The translations under genes were made by a program, and so were the position numbers. Positions 45,437 through 58,559 of a DNA stretch of 64,000 nucleotides are shown one piece after another. The stretch comes from Davidsoniella eucalypti. Taxonomy: Eukaryota; Ascomycota; Sordariomycetes; Microascales; Ceratocystidaceae. Numbering within the stretch: the first letter of the stretch is position 1; each line of letters opens with the position of its first letter. A model generated the notes under the pieces. The model ran no database searches and was not told the origin of the DNA. It saw nothing but the letters and a program-made list of their open reading frames with translations. The stretch is from contig RMBW01000042.1 of NCBI GenBank assembly GCA_004009845.1, positions 1 to 64,000 on the forward strand, written 5' to 3'.

Positions 45437-48400
45437 GTCGGGCAATATGCATTAAGAAGAAAGCTGTATATAGAGGATGTAATAATGGGAGTAGGTGGAC
45501 TACCGGAGGTGGAACAAGAAACGGCGCAATATCAGAGAATGGCAGCGGGCAAAGAGTAGAGAACACAGAAATGTAGACGAAAGAATAAGGTAAGAGAGAT
45601 GAAGGAAGAGTATGTGAAGAGACGAAGAAGGAAACCGGTCTAAAAGTAAAAACAAAGACGATGATGGCTAGGAAAAAGAAGAAAAAGGAAAAAGAGCACG
45701 ACTTAAGTGATTGCCAATGACAGAAAAAGACAGAAAACAAGGAAACAAGAGAAGAGAAGGCCAAGCAGGGAACGGGCGAGAAAACAAAACAAAAGCAGAG
45801 CGCAGAGGACAAATTAGGGGGGTAGAAGAAGAAACTTGAAGGCAATGCGATACGTAGCTAAGATGAGCGAGCCTAGAAAAAACTGCGACGAGAGAAGGGA
45901 AACACGAAGGATAGGATGAAGGCCAGAGTCCAAGAGAATAAGGATGTGCTGCAGCAAACAGTGCTGAGGTTGGATAGGCCGAATAGGCTGAATGGGTGAG
46001 TGGATAAATGGAAGTCAAGAGGCCACTGGGATCTGAGCTGTAGTAAAGTACAGTACAATCAAAACTAGAAACAAGGCAGCGAAAAAGCGAAGCTTGCTGC
46101 TAGCTGGGCCAAAGTGGAGCAGTAAAGACAGCGGATCTCAGGCCCAAGCTACAAGCTAGGCCACTAAACCATGCCACTAAACTAGGCTAGGCTAGAAAAG
46201 CGGGTGGAGCTTAGAGAAGAGCAGCCAGTAATGCAAATGGAGGCAGAAACAATAAGCATGAATAATAAACGGGTTTAAATGAAAGGTCCAGGAAGAACAA
46301 ACAAGAAGCCAGCAAGGAAGAACTAAGGACAAGGAAGAGAAGACGATGCACAATGGGCTGGGACTATGAAAAAATAAGAAGCATGTCAGCTTTGAGTCTG
46401 GCGATGGGAACAGACAAACACCGCAACGTGTTGTGATTCTACTTCCTCTACTCCTGTACAGTCGAAGCTGGCGCATCTCGGAAGGGCAATGTATATACAC
46501 ATAATTAAGCACATGTACACTGGCAATATGTACAGTAAGCTTACAGCTATATCGCCCAGCCGCTCACGTAGTAGTTGTTCGTTCATTTGGCAACTCGAAA
46601 ACCAGAATAGAAGGAATATCCCACGGCGAGACCCCCCCGAGAAAAAGGAGGCAGCTTGTTGTTGAACGAAGCCTGCTAGTAGCGTTGTTCTTTGGCACTT
46701 GTACATGTATATTGTGTGCAACTAACGCACCACGTAGGGGTCTAGCCAGCCAATCAGACCTTTGCCAGCACCTATATTAGGTAGTACGGGGAGGGCGCAG
46801 AGGCTGACTGCTCTCTAGACATGATGATGGTTTCACTAACTCCCAAGACCGCTTCTCTTCTGTGAAGAAAACTAGTTCTGCCAATGTTACGCCACTGGCT
46901 CTACAGAGAAGAAGTCAAAATAGAGGTGAGGCCGCTGCTGCTGGGTTGTCGGTCAGAGCGTTGCAGTGCTAGAGGGGAAAGAGACAAAAGGAACGATGGG
47001 AAGGAAGAGCAGATCAACCTCGAAGAAGCACTACAGAAGCTATTTCTCTTCCTTTCTGGGCTCCGGGACTTCCAAGCCTGAATAGGAACGGCCAAGAGCA
47101 AAGCAGGGGCTTTTTAGAGACATTGGGCCAGACGTTGATATAGATATGTACATAGTATCATTACATATATGAACGTACGGGTATTAGTTGTTACTGTGGC
47201 TGTAGTAGCAGTAGCTACAGTGACAATGGCCGTTATTTTGCAGTAGGTCGCATTAGCGCACGCTCTGTCCATAGTGGTATTTAAGTACTTAGCTACAGCG
47301 CATTACAGTATGCATTACATAGGGAACTTGAGGAGGGTAGGACAGAATGTATTACGGAGTGCATTACAGCGCAAATTACAGCGTTAATTACAGAGTACGG
47401 TCCCTAGTGGAGCCTTTTTTATTGTTTTCTTTCCTTATTCTTCCTGATTTATAGAGGGGCGGCCAGACAAAAACGTGGGGTTGATTTCAGCTGTCTGAAA
47501 AGACGTACAGTGCAGGCCAATACCGACACGGCATGAACAAGTAACAAAGTACACTCAACTGTACTGAAAGTCGTGTGTACTCGCACCCCAGAGCTGTACC
47601 TGATCGCACAGTGCGCCGCACGCACCGATCCGCGACCTGGATATGACTTCTTCTGGGCCTTGTCGAGAAAAAAAAACCACCGACCGCTCTTCGACTCGTT
47701 ACGGGCCACGCACTAGGCCGTCAGAATGGACGAAGACAGCAATTGGTCGAGTGAAATTCGTGCTCGCCGTCGGTGTGAAGCAAGAAACAAAACAAAATAA
47801 ATAGAAAAAAAACAAACAGACAAAGACTAAAACGGTTGCGATACGAACTTCGACCAGGTTCTCAATGCCACCCTGAGACGCATGCCATAGGGCACAACAA
47901 TAAAGGCTCTTCTCTTCGGCCTTCTGCTTTCTGCACAGCATCATCTCGTCCTACAAGCAAAAGGTACGTCCAATCCATTGGCAAAGGTTTACAAGCGGAT
48001 GGGCCTCAATCTCTCAGTTCATTGGCCCGCCAATCACATTGGGCTTAGTCGGTAAGCTGGTTCAAAACTCGAGTGCGTAGTGGGACAACAAGCGGCCTCC
48101 TTCAATAGATTTTTCGATAGAAGCATGTGGCTCTTCTTGGATACACCATATGTACATGTAAATACGTAGTAGGAAGGATAACATGTAAGAGAGTTGCCAA
48201 TAAAAAAGCCCACCGTAGTGGCTTCATTCTTGTTTGTTTCCTCGCTGTGTCTTCAACTATGTCTAGCGGCACTGCCAGTACCTGTGCGCCTAATTTTTAC
48301 CAAGCTGCAATTATTCTAGTCGTACATAGCGGTCTCTATCATGGTTTCGATGTGCGTGCCCCTGGTTGACAAGCAACTCGCCTTCCGCCTGTTCTGAGAC

Positions 48401-49284
48401 CGAGACGTCTGAAGATGGGCAAAGTGTGCTCTGGGCATCAATCATACTTGACCCCTTTATTAGTGCCTTCAACTATAAGTAGGGTTCTACTCAATACTAC
48501 TACTGATGCTGCATCTAAAAAAGGTTCTACAGGCAGAGTTCTACATATATATGTAGGCTTCTAGGGCAACCCGCTGCAACATTCGGGAGGCGATCCAGAA
48601 TCGATCGAAACTTAGAATTTGTACGTGCATTTGCATTTGCATTTGCATTCATATATTAGATATCACTTGGGGTCTCCTTCTAATGTGTCCGCCGAGATGT
48701 TTATTCTAGACATGCACATGCTTTGCTTTGCTTCTATTTACAGCCCGAGACGTTAGTGTCAAGATCCAGAAACCCGACCACGCTATGATCGTCGCCCCAA
48801 TTGGTCAATGCCGGCCTGAATGATCCTCGGAAACTTTGTCAATGGGCCATAAGATCAGGGTGAAAAGAAAGTGAGGTGAGAGTTGTCTCGCCCTGGCCAG
48901 AAAAAAAAACAAATAAATGATTTATATAATCATGAAATATTAAAAATAAAAATATACAAGGCCTGTGACCGCAACGCCATGCATTCGGAGATCATTGCGC
49001 AACCAGATTCTGACATTTACGCTATTTGTGCCCTGTATCTATCTCGCCTTGTTATATGTGATATATGTAACTTGTAGATATCGAAGTAAATTACGTTGTC
49101 TACGCGATAAAGCTACCACAGGTGTGCTCTTTCACAGTTGAGAAATATTGAAGCTGTGCTAGTGATATATCCGCTATTAGGTACCCGCTTCTCGGCTCTA
49201 GCACCACATGGCTTAGATTGAAACAAGTACCTATTCTAACCCTTTTGTTTGATTCACAGCCAATGCCCTGATACCTCCTTGCTC
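45437..49284. other. 3.8-kb intergenic region with a long pyrimidine-rich leader and short ATTACAG-type repeats
   Basis: 45.45-46.4 kb is purine-rich on the plus strand, consistent with a long minus-strand promoter/leader of the CCCH/SMR gene. At 47.28-47.40 kb a loose array of NATTACAG/NATTACGG words recurs about six times (for example GCGCATTACAG, GAGTGCATTACAG, GCAAATTACAG, GTTAATTACAG). TACATGTA palindromes lie at 46702-46709 and 48153-48160, and four GCATTT repeats at about 48630-48648. No gene recognised. Confidence 0.5.
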
Positions 49285-50857
49285 TTATTCTTCTTCTTCT
49301 GACGAGGATTCGTCATCAACGCCAAAGCCAAAGCTGAAGCCTGACTCCTTTTCCTTTTCATCTTTTGCAGCAATAGCTTCGTCCCACTTGCGCTTCTTGC
49401 CCGCCAGCTTTTTTTCATACAATTGTAGGCCCTCTTCGGCCATCTCGGGGAAGCGCTCTTTCAAGCGTTGCACAAACAGATCATAAGGGTTGGTGACATC
49501 ATCTTCGAAACCACTGACCTGGTCTGCCTTGTCCTTCAAGAACGAGAGCGCCTCTACCAGATGATAAAGATTACTGGTGCAGGGCACAAAGTTCTGTGTT
49601 AGTGCTATGCCGTCCTCGAGATTAACCACCAAATGCCACCAGCCACTGGGCACATGAAGGATCTCACCCGCACCGCAAATGCCCTCGATGCACCCGGCGG
49701 TCTGCCGCGCTTCTGCGTGGAACTCTAGTAGCCACTCGGCAATGCTTAGCGGGCTAGTAACCTCGCTGCTGTCATCCGACACATAAACGCCGGGGACTTG
49801 CGCGTTGGGCGGGAACATGATCCAGTACTTTGAGCCCTGTACCACAGCGTTCCATGCACTAGTAGCGTTGGGGTCTTTGTGGAAGGTTGAGCCACTACGG
49901 GCCGGCCCGACGATGAGCCACCGATGAGCCGGCCGTTGGTCCCCAAGCACCTCGAAGAGATCTGGCCCGAATACCTCGGGCTTTCCATACATGTCGTGGG
50001 CAGTGGGTCCCACCGTTATTGACATCTTCTCGGCAAACTTCTTGTCGAAGAGATATAGCGGGCTCTCGTCGCTCGTGTTCTGCATGTACTGCACATAGCT
50101 CTTGAAATCCCAGTCTACGCATTCAGCACGGAACACTACGTCGCTATACCTTTGTAGTAGTGATTCAATCGTCCACTCCTTCATTGCTGGCCAGTGCCTA
50201 ACATAGTTAGTAAGCACAAACGGCTTTTCTCCCCAGCTAGACGAAAAGTTCTCGTATGACAGTGTCTCCATGTGGGAAATCTGATTACGGTCGGGGATGT
50301 TGGAGATGAACTTGGCTAGGTCAACATTGCTACAGAGAAACGGGCGATGCAGCACATCAGAAAAGACGTTGCCACAGTCTGGCGTTTGGATGAGTTTAGG
50401 GTCAGCCACACACCTACGTAGTAGGGAGCGCCAAGTCCCTAGCCAGTCTGGCTGAGCTGATGTCCGTTTTGGGGATCTGACGATGGTTATTAGCGTCAAG
50501 TTTGATCTTACACTGAACACTAGGAGACTGCAGGTACATATGAATGGCATAGGGTCATGTAGATATCTACGGCTATGTGGCCATCGACCTATCATCTCGT
50601 CTCGTGCATGCTTACTGAAGGAATAATTGCTTCCAGAGATCGTCCGAGTTGCTACAGGCGAAGAGATACTGGCATGCCGCACCAAGGTTTGCAAGAGAGG
50701 AAGCATCTAGATACTCTAACAAGACCATCAAGGTCTCATCAGACCAAAGGCGGAAAGAGCCTGCATTGGACTTGGCGTTGGGGGACGACGAGAGGTATAA
50801 ATTTCCTAGTGGCTTGACGCCGAGTGGATGCATTGGTATGGCTCCGGATGCCGTCAT
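49285..50857 (-). CDS. F-box and JmjC-domain protein (cupin-like 2-oxoglutarate oxygenase)
   Basis: Two exons (50857-50616 and 50476-49285) joined in phase 2 (GTAAGC..GTCAG, 139-nt intron), which restores WKQLFLQSPKRTS, give 477 residues. The N-terminal F-box-like helix set (about 33-80, DETLMVLLEYLDASSLANLG...LWKQLFL) would bind Skp1. The JmjC part starts near KFISNIPDRNQISH. Fe(II) ligands are the His and Asp of TFHKDPNATSAWNAV and the distal His of HVPSGWWHLVVNLEDGIALTQNFV. VVQGSKYWIMFPP is the usual following strand. The C-terminus is acidic (DDESSSEEEE). The architecture matches fungal relatives of JMJD6/JMJD4-type protein hydroxylases; the target is unknown. The start ATG gives MTASGAIPMHP; a longer in-frame start at 50989 would add an unlikely hydrophobic leader. 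Confidence 0.87.
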
Positions 50858-52214
50858 AGTGTATATTAGTATGATGTGATCTGGCGTAAATACCAATATA
50901 TCAACAGGGCCAATTATAGCGGCGATGGCTACTTTCGGTGCGAAGAAAAAAAACGGGCGACAAAGTGGGCCGCCGTTCTGCCGGGCCACAAAAAATTTTC
51001 CCCTTTTTCTTTTTTTTTTTGGTCACGAAGAAGGTACACCCTTTCGTTTCCTTATCAAGAAAGATTATTGATTAAAAATCTGCAGCATACAGTTAACAAT
51101 GCTACTGGAGGCAAATTGTTGCTATTATGTCTGTCGGTAGGATTCTAGGTTAACAAACACGGAGTCCAGATGAGAACGCTTTTCATCGCATATCACATGA
51201 TGTACAAACGATACAAGCAATATAATTTTGCGAAGTATTGTGCCTAGTCAGATAATATGGAGCCCGCTGCAATTATTCTAAATTGCTATACAACTAGCTG
51301 CACAACTATATCACGATGGCCTCCTCAACCTCAAAGAAGAAAGAAGAGGCCCTGGTCGTCACGGCTACACATGCAGGGGGTGTCATCATCTGCAAGGCCA
51401 GCCATGCCATGTATGGCCAAGTAGTCAAAATGCAATGGGTTCTTCTCTGTTGTGGATGCGGCCCAGGGCGTCAATGACCAACCAAAGTCTATTGCCTTGT
51501 CTGATGTTTTGCTTGCTTGCGTCTGGTGACTAGAGCCTCCATCTTGACCGGCCTCTCAAGCGGCAACGAAAACTTAAGCTCAGATAAACTAGTGAGACTG
51601 AGATCTAGGCGGTATGCAGTCAGTAATCGAGTTATTTTTTGTTGAATTTTTTTTTCTTTTTTTGCTTTTGCCCTCCTACAGCTGCAGTTGCTAACTTTGT
51701 CTAAACGGGCGCGCTTTTCTTTACTCCTCTGGGATTGCCACCCCACCTGAGCCCTAATGTTATTTTTTTAATTTTTTTCCCAGATTCTGGACCAAAAGTA
51801 CGCACACGCCTGAGTTTTTCCCTGGCTTTGGACGGCTGTGATTAGCCAGTGGCCCAAGAAAAGTCGGAAAGGTGGGGCATCGTTGGCTGAACGCTACGGC
51901 AAGTGCTCCCCTCTTGTCAAAATTTTATATTTACTATAACTGGATCGCACCCAGACTGAAATCTTTTCCCGGTTTGCTCCCTCCACTCCTGTTTCCTACT
52001 GGATAACAACCACGCATCACCACCATCACCACATTTTCTCCCTAGACCCTTCTCTTGCCCAGCTGCGAGAGATTTCATCTAGGTTTACATACACTCAAGT
52101 TCGCCCTTTTCGCGGACTCCTTGTTGCTCGCACGCCCTCGTCGTTCTTCTCTTCTCCTGTTTCTAGTCTTCAAGCAGTGCTTGATCTAGAAACTCTTTAC
52201 ACCCTACCGCAATC
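50858..52214. promoter_or_regulatory. Divergent region between JmjC gene and eIF4A
   Basis: These 1.36 kb should contain both promoters. The last 250 nt before the eIF4A ATG are pyrimidine-rich (TTCTTCTCTTCTCCTG-like), typical for a highly expressed fungal gene. The 54-codon frame at 51316-51477 is listed separately. Confidence 0.5.
51316..51477 (+). CDS. Possible small ORF, 53 residues
   Basis: An ATG-started frame reading MASSTSKKKEEALVVTATHA and ending in a Cys/Gly-rich tail (LLCCGCGPGRQ). Codon use is reasonable and the start context is CACGATGGCC, but no family, no intron and no transcript evidence support it. It lies about 740 bp upstream of eIF4A on the same strand and may simply be chance or upstream transcribed sequence. 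Confidence 0.2.
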   Translation: MASSTSKKKEEALVVTATHAGGVIICKASHAMYGQVVKMQWVLLCCGCGPGRQ

Positions 52215-54117
52215 ATGGCTACCGAAGGTCTTACCGATGTGCCTGAGTGTGAGTATCTTCTCTCTCCACAAACACAACTCACGTCTTCGATGGCCTCACT
52301 CGTCTTGTATTTCTTTCAACTGTCGATATCGTCGGTCTGTAGGCGACATTTTCTTCTATTCTTTGTGTCGTCTCCCCCCTAGCGTTAACCCCACCTTCGA
52401 AATTATCGCCCCTCCTTATGTCAATAACAGCCAAATATATCGACAACCACAAAGACATTGGGCCATCGATTGCCAGTGAGAATAATTTCAAATTTCATAT
52501 ATACTAATACAGAACCTCATCTTTAGCTCAGATCGAATCTAACTACGATGAGACTGTCGACTCCTTCGATGACATGGCTCTGAAGTCCGAGCTGCTGCGC
52601 GGTAAGTCAAGACAATCAATCAGCCATCATATCATCAATTACCCCTCGAAATATATTCTTTATAAATCATATGCAATAGAAATGACCATACAATGTGGCG
52701 TATCGCATCGTTTATTTACAATCTCATTATTCGCCCCATAATGCGTATTAAATGGCTCATATACTAACAATTCTTCCTCCTTGTTTAGGTGTTTACGCCT
52801 ACGGTTTCGAGCGTCCCTCGGCCATTCAGCAGCGTGCCATCATGCCCGTCATCAAGGGTAAGTTGTCGTCCGATAGGGAGCTTGTAGGAGTATCATTGTC
52901 ATCAGGGGCATCAACTATAACTATACAAATAGTCAACGTTGAGCTAGCCTAATGACCGGTGGCTCCCACCCCACATATCAATCAGCAACGTATTCTTAGC
53001 GAGAAATGCATGCTGACTCCTTCGTTCTACTTTCTAGGTCACGATGTCATTGCTCAGGCCCAGTCTGGTACTGGTAAGACAGCCACTTTCTCGATCTCTC
53101 TGCTGCAGAAGATCGATGCCAACGTGAAGGGTTGCCAGGCTCTGGTTCTGGCCCCCACTCGCGAGCTGGCCCAGCAGATCCAGAAGGTCGTCATCGCCAT
53201 CGGTGACTTCATGAACATCCAGTGCCACGCCTGCATTGGTGGTACCTCCGTCCGTGAGGATATGGCCGCTCTCGCCGAGGGTCCCCAGGTCGTCGTCGGT
53301 ACCCCTGGTCGTGTCCACGACATGATTCAGCGCCGCATCCTGAAGACCGACCACATGAAAATGTTCATTCTTGATGAGGCCGATGAGATGCTGTCTGTAA
53401 GTATCTTCTTGATTTCATTCAATCATCTCAACTCGTATATGCAGCATACTAACTTCCCTATAGCGTGGTTTTACCGAGCAGATCTACGACATCTTCCAGC
53501 TGCTGCCCCAGTCGACCCAGGTCGTTCTGCTGTCCGCCACCATGCCTCACGATGTCCTAGAGGTCACCACCAAGTTCATGCGTGACCCCATTCGCATTCT
53601 GGTCAAGAAGGACGAGCTGACCCTGGAAGGTATCAAGCAGTTCTACATTGCTGTCGAGAAGGAGGACTGGAAGTTGGACACTCTTTCCGATCTGTACGAG
53701 ACTGTCACCATCACCCAGGCCGTTATTTTCTGCAACACTCGCAGAAAGGTCGACTGGCTGACTGAGAAGCTGACCTCCCGTGATTTCACCGTGTCTGCCA
53801 TGCACGGTGACATGGACCAGGCTCAGCGTGACCTGATTATGAAGGAGTTCCGTTCCGGCTCCTCGCGAGTCCTGATCGCCACCGATCTGCTTGCCCGTGG
53901 TATCGATGTCCAGCAGGTTTCCCTGGTCATCAACTACGATCTTCCCGCCAACCGCGAGAACTACATCCACCGCATCGGTCGTGGTGGTCGTTTCGGTCGT
54001 AAGGGTGTTGCCATCAACTTCGTCACCGTTGATGATGTCCGCATGATGCGTGAGATTGAGCAGTTCTACAGCACCCAGATCGAGGAGATGCCCATGAACG
54101 TCGCTGATCTCATTTAA
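52215..54117 (+). CDS. TIF1: Translation initiation factor eIF4A (DEAD-box RNA helicase)
   Basis: Five exons (52215-52248, 52527-52601, 52789-52857, 53038-53396, 53464-54117) give 396 residues, the normal size. It is the ATP-dependent RNA helicase of the eIF4F complex that unwinds mRNA 5' leaders in the cytosol. All helicase motifs are intact: Q-motif GFERPSAIQQRAI, motif I AQSGTGKT, Ia PTRELAQQ, GG, TPGR, II DEAD, III SAT, IV VIFCNTRRKV, V ARGIDVQQ, VI HRIGRGGRFGRKG. The C-terminus EEMPMNVADLI is the family signature. Three tiny 5' exons and strong codon bias (C-ending codons) suit high expression. It lies tail to tail with another DEAD-box gene, Prp5, but the two are different subfamilies and not a recent duplication. 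Confidence 0.97.
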
Positions 54118-54955
54118 GTTAATGGATACCCCCCACCCATCTTCTATTCTTTTGTTTTGTTTTCTCTAAGAAACGATGACAAGAACAACTCTTTGGCTAT
54201 TCAATTGGCTTCAACACAATAACTCACTCCAACAACAACCCTTCCCCTTCTTAAAAAATGCGCACACAAACTTACAGGACAGGAAAACTTAAAACTGAAG
54301 AGAGAAAAAAAATTCAAACCACTACCGTTTCCATTTGCCCTTGTTCCGCGATCGTCGCTGTGACTTTGCCATCTTTTCCATGATACTGATACCATTCCTC
54401 ATCATCATGAATTTATTTTCTTCCTTTAAGATCCTTTAGTTGTTGTTGTTGTTGTTGTACTTGTACTGTTCAAATTCATGTTTCTTAGTTCTATCCTTGC
54501 CTTAGTCAATGTCAAAAAAAAGTAGAGTTGAGGGTTATGTCAAGTATGAGAATGACAACTTGACGAGGAGGGATGGATAAAAGTGATTTTGTTCTTGGGA
54601 TTCCTTTTTTTTCTTTTTTTCTTTTCTTCTTTTCTCTTGCTGCTTAATTTTTTCTTCATCATATTCTTCATTATTGGTTACACAAAAAGGGGGAAATTCT
54701 TTTGGGATGATACCAATGATATACTTTTCAAACTTTTTCAAACTTTCTCAACAACTATAATTTTCTTTTATGTACTGTTTATGTAGTTGTCAATGTTATA
54801 TAAAGAAGAATACCTTGACATTTCTTGATATGTTTTATTTATTTTTCTGGTTGGAATAATGCTGTCATTATAACGATTCGTCTATTGAAGATTTGATTAT
54901 ATGGATGTAAAAGAAAGAAAACAGAAGAAAATACCTACAAGATAAACAATTGACT
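54118..54955. other. Convergent 3' region between eIF4A and Prp5
   Basis: 838 bp, T-rich and low complexity (TTGTTG runs near 54436-54455), probably both 3' UTRs. No gene seen. Confidence 0.5.
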
Positions 54956-57900
54956 TTATGTGACAGTAAAACGACCCGAAACTGGTGCCCTCGACGCCGC
55001 ATCTTCCGCGGCCTTTGTGCCTTCTTCCAATAATCTTTCCAACTCACTCAACGCGGACTGAACAGAGATTTCTGTATCGCCCTCGATGAGGATATACAGC
55101 TTTGGATCCTGCCCAGCCTGGGGAGTTTTTCCAGCTGCATAAAAGGAGCCCTTCGTAGTGATTGAGGTAGCGGTAGCCTCGAGAATCTTGGCGACGTTTG
55201 TGCGGTTCGTGACGGCCCAACGTGCCTTTTGTGGGAAATCGTTGATTTCTAGGGTTGCGTGGAAAGCACCGGCATCGGGACCCTTGTTGTCGATGGGTTG
55301 GCCGGTACGTAGTTGACCTGCTTTGCCGAGACGAGAGTTGATGGCTGAGATGGCAGATGTGACGCGGTCTAGAGGGTTCTTACCGTTGCCGTTAGGAACG
55401 CCGCTGGAAACCGCACCATTACCACCTGCAGCGGTGCCGTTAGCGTCGGCGGATTTACCATCGCCGGTAGAAGCGGCGGCGGCAGCTGCAGCCTTGGCGG
55501 CATCTCTAGATACGATAGCGGAGACTGCGGAAGCCATGGAGATAACCTTCTCTTTCTTCTCCTTCTTCTCGTCGACAATGTCGTCATCGTCGCCCTCGGC
55601 CTTGTGAGTTTTGCGTTCACGTATGCGTGCGGCTTCACGTTCCTGGTCAAGCCGTGAGAGACCCTTACCACCAAAGCCAGACGTATCCTTGGCCTTGCCA
55701 GCCTTGACCTTTTCGCGGTGAGCCTTGCGCATCTCGCCGAGACGTTCAGGTACAGGTTGACCGCTAATCTCTAAAGCCTTGGCAATGGCTGCGGCGCAGT
55801 TTTCTTGATCTTCGGTCACAAACGTGACGGCTGTTCCGGTCTTGCCGGCACGGCCAGTACGACCTGCACGGTGAACATAGTCTTCCAAGTGGTTGGGTGC
55901 GTCGTAGTTTATGACGAGCTTGAGCTGCTTGACATCGAGACCACGGGCAGCGATGGATGTGGCAATCAAGATTGGCACAACGCCCTTCTTGAAATCTGAG
56001 ATGGTCGAGTCACGATCAACTTGATCCTTGCCGCCGTGGATAGACATACACGGGTAGCCCTTGACCATCAGCTCCTTGAGCAAGTCATCAGCCTTTTCTT
56101 GACGCTCGACAAAGATAAGTGTACGGGCGTCTTCATCTTCCTCATACAGTTCACCCAGAAGCTCCAGGACACGCACAAATTTAGACTTATCGTCATGAAT
56201 TTCTACGATCTGAGTAATTTCAGGTGCTACTACACTTTGTCCACCGACCTTGATCTCGACGGGCTCTTTGAGAACCTTCTTTGTCAGCGAGTCAATGAGG
56301 CGTGGCATGGTAGCAGAGAAGAGGATGGTTTGTCTGTCAGGTCGCATGTTGGAGAAGATTTTCATGACTTGTGGCTCGAAACCCATATCGAACATACGAT
56401 CAGCTTCGTCCAGAACAACATACGTTACGCGGCGGATGTTAGTGACTCTGCCTTGGTTAGCAGCAAGAAGATCAATCATGCGGCCCGGCGTGCAGACCAC
56501 GATTTCAGCACCACGGCGAAGTTCGGCAATCTGCTCCGATATTGGAGCACCACCATATGCACAGATAGATCGCAAATTCATTGATTTCAAAAACGCTTTA
56601 CAGTCTCGGTGAATCTGCACAGCCAGCTCTCGAGTAGGGGTCATGATCAAACCAATAGGGCCGTCGTTCTCCTTGAGAGGCTGCTGGTCCTTGATATGAC
56701 GGAACATAGGAAGCAGGAAAGCCAAAGTCTTGCCGGAACCTGTCTTGGCCACGCCAACAACATCGCGGCCAGACATGATGACAGGAAGTGCCTGCATTTG
56801 GATAGGCGTAGGTTTCTTGAAGCCAAGTGACTCGATTGTATCAAGTGTTTGACGGGAAAGACCACACTGCGCCCATTTTTGTACAGGCTTCGGTACATTC
56901 TTGCCGCTAACCTTGATACCATCGAGCTCTAGTCGTAAATCGTTAGTCTCGGCCTCGGTGAGAAGACTGAGGTCAACTGGCTCAACCCAAAAGTTCTTAC
57001 GCACAGGAACAATATCCAACTTGCTGTAATCGACGGTAGGGATGTCCTTAGTTTTCTTGCGTCGAACTGGCGCAGCACTCTTATCAACTTGAATTTCGTT
57101 ATAAGTAGCTTCGTCGTCACTGAAATAAGCCTCTGGCTCTTGAGCGCTCTTCGAGTGGAAGGACTTCTGGACAGCGGGCTTTTCATTTGCCAAATCGGCC
57201 ATGAAGGCGTCCAAGGGATCAATTTCCTCTTCATCTACCTCCATCTTCCCAGAAGCTACAGGGGCCGAGTCTATTGCCATGGCATCAGACTTTTCTTGCA
57301 TCCGTTTTTCGTGTGCTGCACGGGCAGCTGCAATAGCTTCCTCTTCGTTGTCGTTGAGAGCTTCTCCGTCATCTTCATCTTCATCCTGATCAACATATGG
57401 TGTATCGTCGGCTTCCAAGGGCAGAGAAGGTAGTTTGGTGAGCTTTCGTTTGGATGTCTCTTCCTCGTCCAAATCAATCTTGCGCTTTGCAAGGCCCTTT
57501 GCGTCTTGCGTCTTGCCGAACCCAAAGCCGCTCAGACCTCTATTGGCAGGCAACACAGAAGGCTTTACTTGAGGCTTCAGTCCAGCACCAGCGGTAGGCA
57601 TAGCAAGTGGTGCAGCCTTCTTTCCAAAGCCGAATGCTGTAGCAGTTGAGGTCGTCGATGCCGACTTCTTGGCAATAGCCTTCGGATCAAACTTGCCAGA
57701 ATATGCAGGTGTAGTAGGGGTTTGAGCAGGTGACTGTGCTACCTCGCTTAATGATAGAGCAGCTGAAGGCGATCGAGCAGACTTACTGTCCATCTCAGCT
57801 AGGATCATATGCGCTGGCGTTTTCGCACCTTCGGCCGCCTCTTTAGATTGCTCCTTCTTCTTTTTCCACGCTTCTAGTCGTGCCAGTCTTTCAGCTTTCT

Positions 57901-58559
57901 TGTCCGCTTCTAATTGCGCAGCGGGGGGCGCCGAGTTTTTAGCCTATCGAGTTGATTAATCAAAGATTCATTGAGATCTCATGTGTGTTTCAACACAAGG
58001 AAGGATAGGTAGGCTGAGAACTTACCTCAGGGACTGTAGACCCTACGCGGGAACGAGTGCTTGCGGATACTGAATCATTTTTTCGGCGGTCGCGGGAGTC
58101 ATCTCTACGGCGGTCTCTACCATCTCGGTATCTTCGAGGCGATCTATCCCGATCGCGGTCTCGGTCACGGTCTCTGCCGCCGTCAATATCCCGATCACGG
58201 GTGTTATGACGGTCACGAGAACTGCGACGGTCTCGTTCTCTATCTCGGCGGCTGCCGCCGCGGTAATGGTCGTCGTCTCTTCTATCCGCAGAGTCTCGTC
58301 TTCGGTTGTCGCCACGGCGGCTATCTCGGTTATCTCTGTCTCGGTAGCGACGCTAGATTTGCCAAAATATCAGGTTAGACTTATGCCTTATCGGCATGTG
58401 AATCGATATCACTCAAAATATTATCGTATTAGGTAATACACTTACGTCTACCGGACTACGGGTGCGCGAACGCCGACGTTGGCCACGATTGTTGCGACGA
58501 TCGTCATCTTTACGGTATCTTCCTGGAGATGGTGAGCGCGAGTCTCTAAGTCGAGCCAT
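54956..58559 (-). CDS. PRP5: Pre-mRNA-processing ATP-dependent RNA helicase Prp5 (DDX46-like)
   Basis: Three exons (58559-58446, 58352-58026, 57943-54956), all phase 0, give 1142 residues. Prp5 remodels U2 snRNP and proofreads the branch site before pre-spliceosome assembly in the nucleus. The N-terminus (1-150) is an Arg/Asp/Ser-rich tract, starting MARLRDSRSPSPGRYRK and including RRRSRTRSPVD, like the SR-like region that contacts U1 in fission yeast. EEIDPLDAFM (about 400) is the DPLD motif that binds SF3b in Prp5 orthologues. The helicase core (about 500-880) has VAKTGSGKT, PTRELAVQ, LDEADRMFDMGFEPQ, FSATMPRL, SIAARGLDV and HRAGRTGRAGKTG. A C-terminal KH-like extension (NFPQKARW-type region and LYILIEGDT) follows Ala-rich low complexity. 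Introns lie only in the 5' part. Confidence 0.96.

Noticed and set aside
52215..58559. eIF4A and Prp5 as a local tandem duplication of DEAD-box genes
   Set aside because: They are convergent, differ in size, and belong to separate, ancient subfamilies; proximity is coincidental.
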